NCBI GenBank assembly: GCA_964501105.1
Contig: CAZCRG010000055.1
Location: forward strand, 1 to 10,802
Direction of reading: 5' to 3'
Source: BMS3B sp964501105
GTDB lineage: Archaea > Hydrothermarchaeota > Hydrothermarchaeia > Hydrothermarchaeales > BMS3B
Length of the DNA: 10,802 nucleotides
The notes below the pieces were generated by a model that did not search any database, was not told the origin of the DNA, and saw only the letters and a list, made by a program, of their open reading frames with translations. This document shows, in pieces, positions 5,991-10,802 of this stretch (position 1 is the first letter of the stretch; the number at the start of each line of letters is the position of its first letter). Made by a program: the position numbers and the translations under genes.

Positions 5991-6509
5991 TTAAGCTTCA
6001 GAGGCAATTCTGGTAAGCCTCTTTATTGCAGAGCTCTTTCCAGTGAGAAATCCGGCGATATCATAACTCAGGTCAAAACTGAAAAAAGCTAGGATGTTGA
6101 TAAGGGGGATAAAGGGTAATAGAGTCAGAACTGCCAGCTTCAGCATGGGTCTGATCTTGAATATCTGAAAGCGCCCGTGGAGCTTCTCATCAATAGCAGA
6201 TGCGGTTGTAAGGAATAGAAGAAGAGAGAAGTCAAGGGCAGCACCTGAGAGGAAGAGAGCTAGGAGTATAAACCCTGAGGCAACCTGAAAGGCAGGGTTG
6301 TCAATCTTGCCTGTTAGAAGGGAGCCCAGGAGTATTGATGTTAGAATTGTTCCGGAGTAGGGATCCAGGAGAGAAAGATAAATCCAAAGGAAGCTCAGGA
6401 AAAGCGCAAGAACTGAGGCTAATTTCTTTGAATAAAGGTTTTTATCAAAGGCCTCATCAACAAGCTTCAGCCCCAGGCCAAGAAGAGCAAATAGAACTAT
6501 AATATTCAT
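5991..6509 (-). CDS. Multi-pass membrane protein of unknown function in the cobalamin operon
   Basis: I do not recognise this 172-residue protein. It is strongly hydrophobic, with likely membrane segments at about 2-16, 29-48, 52-66, 74-103 (perhaps two) and 121-145. The connecting loops hold similar short acidic motifs: LVDEAFDKNLY near 16-26, GKIDNPAF at 67-74 and AIDEKLHGRF at 105-114. Paired acidic residues at membrane edges could bind a metal or a polar group, but this is inference. It is too short for CbiB (adenosylcobinamide-phosphate synthase) or CobS, and lacks motifs I associate with them. Its ATG overlaps the stop of the upstream aminotransferase (ATGA), and cobD follows 55 bases later, so it belongs to the same transcript. 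Cobalamin-related transport or late membrane-linked assembly is a possibility only. Confidence 0.75.
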   Translation of the reverse strand: MNIIVLFALLGLGLKLVDEAFDKNLYSKKLASVLALFLSFLWIYLSLLDPYSGTILTSILLGSLLTGKIDNPAFQVASGFILLALFLSGAALDFSLLLFLTTASAIDEKLHGRFQIFKIRPMLKLAVLTLLPFIPLINILAFFSFDLSYDIAGFLTGKSSAIKRLTRIASEA

Positions 6510-7687
6510 CTCTTAACCTCATAATTTTCCAGAGCCTGCTTTATTCTTTTAAGTCCTTCTTTTATCTTTTCCATGCTGAGAGCATAGCTCAGTCTCAGGT
6601 AGCCCCTGCCCTCTTTCCCGAAGGCTTCTCCAGGTACTACAGCTACTCCAGCTTTTTCAAGGAGGTAGTCAGCAAGTTTGAAGGAGTCCTCCTCATAGGC
6701 TGAGAAGTTGGCAAAAACATAGAAGGCTCCCTGGGGTTCTGAGCATTTGACTCCAGGTATTTCTCTCAGCTTTTCTGTTATCACTCTGCGCCTTTCATCA
6801 AAGGCACTTACCATCTTCTCTATTTCAGCTTTACTCTCGGGACTTTTGAGAGCTGCAACCCCTGCCTTCTGGACAAAGCTTGTGGGGTGGCTTACGCTGT
6901 GAGCCTGAAGGCGCTGCATTGCCTTTATAATATCTTCCCTTGCTGAGGCATAGCCCAGGCGCCAGCCTGTCATGGAGTAGGCCTTTGAGAAGCCGTTGAC
7001 AGTTATAGTTAAATCTTCCATGCCCGGGAAACTGGCTATGCTGACATGCTCCTCCCCATTGTAGATAATATACTCGTAGATCTCGTCGGAGATTATGTGA
7101 ATATTGTGGTCTTTGCAGACCTCTGCTATAGCTTTTAGTTCCTCCCTCTTAAGAACTGCCCCTGTCGGGTTGCAGGGTGAATTGAGAATAAGAAGCTTTG
7201 TTTTTTCAGTTATTTTCTCAAGAATCTGCTCTGCTGTAACTCTGAAGCCTTTCTCTTCCTCTGTGGATATAAATACAGCTTTTCCGGAAGCGAGCTGCAC
7301 CATGGGCAGGTAGGAAACCCAGTAAGGAGAGGGAATTAGGACCTCTTCGCCTGGATTTACCAGCACCATAATAGCCTCGTAGAGGGCCTGCTTGGCTCCA
7401 GGGGTAACAATAACATTCTCAGCTTTGCAGGGGATTTTATTCTCTGTATTGAGCTTTTCTGCTATTGCCTCTCTGAGTTCAGGTATTCCCGGTGTTGGAG
7501 TGTAGTAGATAAAGCCCTCTTCAAGAGCCCTATTAAGAGCTTTTTTTATGTGTTCTGGAGTGTCAAAATCTGGCTCCCCAGCACCGAAGCCTATTATATC
7601 TCTGCCCTGAGCCCTCAGAGCTTTAGCTTTTGCTGTTATCTCAAGGGTTGCACTGGGCTTAACTGCTTTAATTCTTTCAGCAAGCAT
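6506..7687 (-). CDS. aspC: Class I aminotransferase, aspartate aminotransferase-like
   Basis: This PLP enzyme belongs to the class I gamma aminotransferases, typically aspartate:2-oxoglutarate transaminases. From the chosen ATG it has 393 residues, normal length. Landmarks: GFGAGEPDFDTPEHI at 33-47, YYTPTPGIPELREAIA at 61-76, VTPGAKQALYEAI at 94-106, SPYWVSYLP at 120-128, SPCNPTGAV at 170-178, ISDEIYE at 199-205 (Asp201 pairs with the PLP ring), NGFSKAYSMTGWRLGYA with PLP Lys235, and the C-terminal YLRLSYA arginine that binds the substrate carboxylate. The frame also offers a TTG three codons upstream (7696), but the ATG at 7687 gives the normal MLAERIKAVKPSATLEI start. It heads the operon and overlaps the membrane-protein gene by 4 bases. 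Substrate is uncertain among Asp, Phe/Tyr and Ala; a link to cobalamin synthesis is not obvious. Confidence 0.92.
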   Translation of the reverse strand: MLAERIKAVKPSATLEITAKAKALRAQGRDIIGFGAGEPDFDTPEHIKKALNRALEEGFIYYTPTPGIPELREAIAEKLNTENKIPCKAENVIVTPGAKQALYEAIMVLVNPGEEVLIPSPYWVSYLPMVQLASGKAVFISTEEEKGFRVTAEQILEKITEKTKLLILNSPCNPTGAVLKREELKAIAEVCKDHNIHIISDEIYEYIIYNGEEHVSIASFPGMEDLTITVNGFSKAYSMTGWRLGYASAREDIIKAMQRLQAHSVSHPTSFVQKAGVAALKSPESKAEIEKMVSAFDERRRVITEKLREIPGVKCSEPQGAFYVFANFSAYEEDSFKLADYLLEKAGVAVVPGEAFGKEGRGYLRLSYALSMEKIKEGLKRIKQALENYEVKR

Positions 7688-7716
7688 TCCAATCAATTAT
7701 GCTAGTGCGCGGGGGT

Positions 7717-7728
7717 TATTTAAAATTT
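7717..7728 (-). promoter_or_regulatory. TATA box for the aminotransferase-cobalamin operon
   Basis: Read on the minus strand, AATTTTAAATAA lies about 34 bases before the ATG at 7687. Transcription would begin near 7695, a leader of under 10 bases, and no Shine-Dalgarno is seen, consistent with a leaderless first gene. The element lies between the start of this operon and the end of yjbQ. Confidence 0.5.
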
Positions 7729-7733
7729 GCGCC

Positions 7734-8153
7734 CTACTCCCCCATAATCTGCACCACAACTCTTCGCCTTCTTGCTCTTGTGTCAAAGTTTATAACCACA
7801 ATCTGCTGCCATGTGCCCAGAGTTAGTCTTCCATCCTTGAAGGGCACCACAAGGCTTGGTCCCAGTATAGAAGCCTTGACATGGGCGCTGCCGTTGTCAT
7901 CACCCCAGGTGAGGTGGTGCTCATAGCTCTCTCCTTTAGGTGCCACTCTTTCAAGTGCTCTTGGTATATCCTTCTTCAACCCTGGTTCATATTCCATAGT
8001 GGTAACTGCTCCAGTGGAGCCTACATTGAAGACTACAGCAATCCCTGAACCTATTCCGCTCTTTATGACAAGTTTCTGGACCTCTTGAGTAATATCCACA
8101 AATCCTTTATCAGCTTCAGCTTCCACTTCAAGAGTGTAGTTTGCAATTTGCAT
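7734..8153 (-). CDS. yjbQ: YjbQ/UPF0047 family protein
   Basis: The 139-residue protein is a typical member of the TIGR00149 family ('secondary thiamine-phosphate synthase enzyme'), which shows weak thiamine-phosphate synthase activity in E. coli and whose main role is unsettled. Conserved blocks visible: VDITQEVQKLV at 19-29, VVFNVGSTGAVTTMEYEPGL at 40-59, YEHHLTWGDDNGSAHVKASI at 77-96 with the likely metal/substrate histidines 79, 80 and 91, and LGTWQQIVVINFDTRARRRR at 112-131. The archaeal form has GSTGAVT where bacterial proteins have HTTA/HTSC. The ATG at 8153 follows GAGGTGA at a good distance. It is transcribed away from the UPF0058 gene and stops 46 bases before the next gene's start codon, so read-through into the cobalamin operon is possible. 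Confidence 0.93.
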   Translation of the reverse strand: MQIANYTLEVEAEADKGFVDITQEVQKLVIKSGIGSGIAVVFNVGSTGAVTTMEYEPGLKKDIPRALERVAPKGESYEHHLTWGDDNGSAHVKASILGPSLVVPFKDGRLTLGTWQQIVVINFDTRARRRRVVVQIMGE

Positions 8154-8194
8154 AATATCACCTCTATCAATATTGGATAATGAATCTTCAAGGC

Positions 8195-8205
8195 AATATT
8201 TTTAA
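8195..8205. promoter_or_regulatory. Shared TATA-like element between yjbQ and the UPF0058 gene
   Basis: AATATTTTTAA is centred near 8200. On the plus strand it lies about 27 bases before the UPF0058 ATG at 8229, predicting a leaderless message. On the minus strand it predicts initiation near 8174, about 20 bases before the yjbQ ATG, leaving room for its GAGGTGA site. One near-palindromic A/T block may thus serve both directions. Confidence 0.45.
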
Positions 8206-8228
8206 CCTTCTAAGTAAATATATTAGGG

Positions 8229-8510
8229 ATGTACAAGAGTGAACTTATACATCTACATCAGGTTCTTGTGAATCTAATGAAGTTCCTTATAGAGAATGGT
8301 ATACCCAAGGAGCACTTCTCAGATTACTTTGACCTTGGTATAAGTCCTCACCATATCCACAAAACAAAATATGAGCACAAAAAGGCAGTATTATTACTTG
8401 CTCACAAGATATCAAAGATTTTATCGGATAATAGTGGAATTATACCTTCAGGAGTTGCAAGGAAACTTGAAAATTTATGGGAAAGGTTTGAGGAAGAAGG
8501 AAGAGTTTAG
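8229..8510 (+). CDS. UPF0058 family protein
   Basis: The 93-residue protein matches the archaeal UPF0058 family (PF01893): MYKSELIHLHQVLVNLMKFL at 1-20, followed by a predicted all-helical protein with SPHHIHKTKYEHKKAVLLLA at 40-59. The clustered histidines (His8, His10, His42, His43, His45, His51) are notable and could bind metal. The function of the family is unknown to me. The start is the normal family start. A TATA-like box sits close enough that the mRNA is probably leaderless. The last codon (TAG, 8508-8510) overlaps the stop codon of the convergent gene on the other strand. Confidence 0.9.
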   Translation: MYKSELIHLHQVLVNLMKFLIENGIPKEHFSDYFDLGISPHHIHKTKYEHKKAVLLLAHKISKILSDNSGIIPSGVARKLENLWERFEEEGRV

Positions 8511-9730
8511 TCCTCTCCGATTAGCTCATTTTTCAGAGCAGGCAGGAAAACTCCTACATCTGTAACAACCCCAAGAGCCTGGGCTGTGCCTCTATCTGTG
8601 AGCTTTGTAACTGTTGCAGGGTTTATGTCAACACATATAGTTTTAACCTTGCTGGGCAGTATATTGCCTACTGCAATACTGTGAAGCATTGAGCTGAGCA
8701 TGAGCACAAGTCCGACATTTTTTAGATACTTTCTCATGGTTTTCTGGGCCACAACAATATCAGTTATAACCTCTGGCAGGGGTCCGTCATCTCTAATACT
8801 CCCCGCCAGTACGAAGGGAATATTATTCTTAATCAGCTCATACATTATTCCAGCTTTGAGCTTTCCTTCCCTGATGAGATTCTCAATACTTCCTGCTCGC
8901 ATTACTTCATTTATGGCGTAGAGGTGGTGCCTATGACCTCCTTCTTCCTGTTTTCCAGTTTTAATATTGATTCCAAGAGAAGTTCCAAAAAGCTGGCTCT
9001 CTATATCATGCACTGCCACAGCATTACCAGCGAAGAAAACATCCACATAGCCTGCTCTGATGAGAGAGGAAAGAGCTTTAGCTGCGCTTGTGTGAACCAC
9101 GGCAGGGCCAGCAACTACAAGAATCTTTTTGCCTTCCCTTTTTGTCTCCTTTATTGTCCTGGCAATATTTTTTATTAAGATATCTGTGGGTTTCTCTGAG
9201 CTAACATGGCTCTTCATAAACTCAAAGACAGAGTAGCTTCTTGGCCTTTCAGGAGGCTCAACCCTTATACCTCTGTTTCCAACAACAACAAGGTCACCCT
9301 TTTTTATGTCACTGATGGGCTTACCTATGGCTCTTTTATTCTCGGGGTCAACCACTATGGCTACATCCATCTCTATATTCTCCACCTCCACCCATTCTCC
9401 AGATATTAAAACATAGGTGGGATGATTGGTGGTGGAGTAGAAACCTTTAGGCAGAGTCTTATCCTTGGGGGCAGGTTCAAATTCAGCCTCCTCAGCCTCA
9501 GGAATCTTTGCACCTATTTTGAGAAGCTCTCCCAGGATATAGTCGAGATGCTCTCTCGAATCTGCTTTAATTAGTAATCTTGCATAGCTTGTGTCAGTTT
9601 TGTGTTTTCCAATCTGGAACTCAAGAACATCAAAGTCTCCTCCAGCATCCATAATAGCATCAAAAGCTTTTGGAAGAATAAGGGAGTCAATAATATGACC
9701 TTCCAGCTCAATTTCCTTTACTGCAACCAT
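8507..9730 (-). CDS. TIGR00300 / LOR-SDH family protein, probable ornithine cyclodeaminase
   Basis: The 407-residue protein belongs to the archaeal TIGR00300 family, named after the lysine-ketoglutarate reductase/saccharopine dehydrogenase domain. A Methanococcus member, and the related C-terminal domain of cyanobacterial ArgZ/AgrE, have been reported to be NAD-dependent ornithine cyclodeaminases that convert ornithine to proline and ammonia. Visible blocks: EGHIIDSLILPKAFD at 10-24, FQIGKHKTDTSYARL at 38-52, STTNHPTYV at 99-107, the Rossmann-like KKILVVAGPAVVHTSA at 201-216, FFAGNAVAVHDIES at 232-245, GGHRHHLYAINEVMRAGSI at 264-282, and CVDINPATVTKLTDRGTAQA at 367-386. Length is normal. The ATG at 9730 is a clean family start. 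A TATA-like stretch at 9752-9759 predicts a leaderless message. Family is secure; the reaction is inferred from homologues. Confidence 0.88.
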   Translation of the reverse strand: MVAVKEIELEGHIIDSLILPKAFDAIMDAGGDFDVLEFQIGKHKTDTSYARLLIKADSREHLDYILGELLKIGAKIPEAEEAEFEPAPKDKTLPKGFYSTTNHPTYVLISGEWVEVENIEMDVAIVVDPENKRAIGKPISDIKKGDLVVVGNRGIRVEPPERPRSYSVFEFMKSHVSSEKPTDILIKNIARTIKETKREGKKILVVAGPAVVHTSAAKALSSLIRAGYVDVFFAGNAVAVHDIESQLFGTSLGINIKTGKQEEGGHRHHLYAINEVMRAGSIENLIREGKLKAGIMYELIKNNIPFVLAGSIRDDGPLPEVITDIVVAQKTMRKYLKNVGLVLMLSSMLHSIAVGNILPSKVKTICVDINPATVTKLTDRGTAQALGVVTDVGVFLPALKNELIGED

Positions 9731-9735
9731 GATAA

Positions 9736-9759
9736 GTATTAATATTCAGAAGTATTTAA
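9736..9759. promoter_or_regulatory. Divergent promoter region, TIGR00300 gene and ogg
   Basis: Only 37 bases separate the minus-strand ATG (9730) and the proposed plus-strand ATG (9768). AGTATTAATATTC near 9736-9747 is placed for a leaderless ogg message, and GTTAAATAC (9752-9760 read on the minus strand) for a leaderless TIGR00300 message. The two promoters would overlap and face each other, so the two transcripts could compete. Confidence 0.4.
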
Positions 9760-9767
9760 CTCTTCAC

Positions 9768-10520
9768 ATGATAGACCTCAGGCTCACAATGGAGAGTGGC
9801 CAGCCGCCAGAGTTTCTGTGGAGGAAAGAGGGAGGAAAGTATAAAAGGGTTCTCAGAGGCAGAGAGGTTGCACTGTGGCAGGAGGGCGGTGAGATAAAGT
9901 CACTGGGGCTTTCGCAGAGCTATGTGAGAGAGTTTCTAAGGCTGGATGATAATCTCGAGGAGATTTATGAGGTAATAGGCACGGGCAAAAAGATGAGAGA
10001 GGCCATTGAGGAGTTTAAAGGGCTGAGAATAACTAAAAATGACCTCTGGGAGACAACAGCAAGCTTTATCTGCTCCATAAACAGCAATATACCAAGAATC
10101 AAGAAGAATGTGCAGTGTCTTCTCAGCAGCAGGGGAGAGATTCCTGTGAATCTCCACTCTCAGGATTTAAGCCAGGCAAGACTGGGCTTCAGGGAGAGGT
10201 ACCTCAGGGAGACTTCAAGGCTTGTTTCTCAGGGCTTTCTTGAGGGGATAGAGAAGCTCAGCTACAGTCAAGCCAAGGAAAGGCTCATGGAGCTTCCCGG
10301 CGTTGGACCCAAGGTTGCTGACTGCATTCTCCTCTTTGGGCTGGGTAAACTGGAAGCTTTTCCTGTGGATGTCTGGATAGCAAGAGCCATGAAGAGATAT
10401 TTTGGTGTTGAGGGGGAAAAGAAGATAAGAGCCTTCGCCAGGGAAGAATGGCACCCCTATGAAGGTTATGCCCAGCAGTATCTCTATATGAAGGTGAGGA
10501 GAGATTCCGGGAGACTTTAG
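9768..10520 (+). CDS. ogg: OGG1-type 8-oxoguanine DNA glycosylase/AP lyase
   Basis: This base-excision repair enzyme removes 8-oxoguanine opposite cytosine and nicks the DNA by beta-elimination. From the ATG at 9768 the 250-residue protein shows the OGG1 N-terminal domain (IDLRLTMESGQPPEFLW, 2-18), TTASFICSINSNIPRIKKNV at 96-115, closely like the human SFICSSNNNIARI region, then the helix-hairpin-helix LMELPGVGPKVADCILL at 173-189 with catalytic Lys182, and FPVDVWIARAMKRYF at 198-212 with catalytic Asp201. No C-terminal Fe-S cysteine cluster is present. An ATG at 9729 is in frame but overlaps the start codon of the divergent gene; 9768 fits the domain edge and the promoter. The Ogg1 form, rather than archaeal Ogg2 or AGOG, is supported by the N-terminal domain. 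Confidence 0.93.
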   Translation: MIDLRLTMESGQPPEFLWRKEGGKYKRVLRGREVALWQEGGEIKSLGLSQSYVREFLRLDDNLEEIYEVIGTGKKMREAIEEFKGLRITKNDLWETTASFICSINSNIPRIKKNVQCLLSSRGEIPVNLHSQDLSQARLGFRERYLRETSRLVSQGFLEGIEKLSYSQAKERLMELPGVGPKVADCILLFGLGKLEAFPVDVWIARAMKRYFGVEGEKKIRAFAREEWHPYEGYAQQYLYMKVRRDSGRL

Positions 10521-10529
10521 GGGTGAGCT

Positions 10530-10547
10530 ATATTTTATGGATAAAAA
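10530..10547. terminator. Possible T-rich terminators between convergent genes
   Basis: Archaeal transcription often stops at U-rich runs. TATTTTAT (10531-10538) follows ogg on the plus strand and TTTTT (10543-10547 on the minus strand) follows the TumE-like gene. No stable hairpin is apparent in the 60-base gap. Confidence 0.3.
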
Positions 10548-10580
10548 GCAGACAGGAGTCTAATAGTAGCAGCTTTAATT

Positions 10581-10802
10581 TTATTCCACTAAATCGGATA
10601 TAATTACTCTAACTTCTCTGAAAACCTTATCAATGTCTGGCTTTTCACAGCGCTCGTGTACCCTGGGATTTTCAAAAGGATGTCTGTGCCAGCCTCCAAG
10701 GTTGTCATATCCGAACTTCCTCTCCCCATTCACTATTAATGCAAAATCAGTTCTTTCATTTGAGGAATTATAATAAATGTCAAAGAATATACTGTCATGA
10801 AT
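10581..10802 (-). CDS. TumE/DUF6516-like putative toxin, C-terminal part (cut by window edge)
   Basis: Reading the minus strand from the window edge, 73 codons stay open to a TAA at 10581-10583. The translation includes IFFDIYYNSSNERTDFALIV, then KFGYDNLGGWHRHPFENP and a helical end DKVFREVRVIISDLVE. The strand pattern followed by YDN-x-x-x-W-H-x-H-P-F-x-x-P resembles the DUF6516 family, annotated as TumE-like toxins, whose members carry a YDNA-x-HH motif and usually sit next to a small antitoxin gene. The clustered histidines (HRHPF) would be the likely active-site residues. The N-terminus and any partner lie outside the window. The frame is clearly coding-like (no stops, good domain pattern), but the family call is by motif resemblance. 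Confidence 0.6.
   Translation of the reverse strand: MHDSIFFDIYYNSSNERTDFALIVNGERKFGYDNLGGWHRHPFENPRVHERCEKPDIDKVFREVRVIISDLVE

Noticed and set aside
5936..6007. Longer CobD starting at the TTG at 6007
   Set aside because: The extra 24 residues do not resemble the family and would overlap the membrane-protein gene, while the ATG at 5935 has an AGGAGG site.
7688..7696. TTG start three codons upstream for the aminotransferase
   Set aside because: It would place the start at or before the predicted transcription start; the ATG at 7687 gives the usual family N-terminus.
8924..9409. Open frames on the plus strand across the TIGR00300 gene
   Set aside because: Shadows of a well-conserved 407-residue protein on the other strand; low-complexity, Cys/His/Ser-rich translations without domains.
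1..10802. CRISPR array, tRNA or rRNA genes, insertion sequence ends
   Set aside because: I looked for regularly spaced repeats, cloverleaf-like CCA-ended segments and transposase motifs and saw none; the largest gene-free gaps are under 150 bases.

Overview
The window reads as a piece of an archaeal chromosome, most likely from a euryarchaeote. Evidence: a stand-alone Bud32 (KEOPS) kinase, a UPF0058 protein, a TIGR00300-family ornithine cyclodeaminase-type protein, an archaeal YjbQ, A/T-rich TATA-like boxes about 25 bases before likely leaderless starts, and GGAGG/GAGGT Shine-Dalgarno sites inside operons. I cannot fix the genus from sequence alone. The first ~600 bases are visibly more A+T-rich than the rest, which suggests acquired DNA at that edge.

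Left edge (1-1436): the C-terminal nuclease-domain remnant of a type III restriction-like helicase (51-485), then an antitoxin/toxin pair. The antitoxin is a ribbon-helix-helix plus UPF0175-like protein (623-940); the toxin is a DUF3368 PIN-domain protein (924-1436). After these comes an unrecognised two-helix membrane protein (1541-1891) with its own TATA box.

Plus-strand housekeeping pair (2026-3181): bud32 and an XTP/dITP pyrophosphatase (RdgB/HAM1). The pyrophosphatase appears to start at a CTG codon inside the end of bud32, behind a good Shine-Dalgarno. Its 3' end overlaps the convergent cobQ by 20 bases.

Minus-strand operon (transcribed from ~7695 down to 3162): class I aminotransferase, an unknown multi-pass membrane protein, CobD-type threonine-phosphate decarboxylase, an eight-cysteine small protein (PF04071-like) and cobyric acid synthase CobQ. 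Most junctions overlap by 4-29 bases. CobQ amidates the corrin ring and CobD makes the aminopropanol phosphate that is attached to it, so this is a late cobalamin-assembly operon with two poorly understood members.

Right part: yjbQ (minus) and a UPF0058 gene (plus) diverge from a shared A/T-rich promoter region. The UPF0058 gene converges with the TIGR00300 gene (minus), their stop codons overlapping. That gene in turn diverges from an OGG1-type 8-oxoguanine DNA glycosylase (plus). The window ends in the C-terminus of a TumE/DUF6516-like putative toxin on the minus strand (10581 to the edge). Putative defence or toxin genes therefore flank a conserved housekeeping block on both sides.
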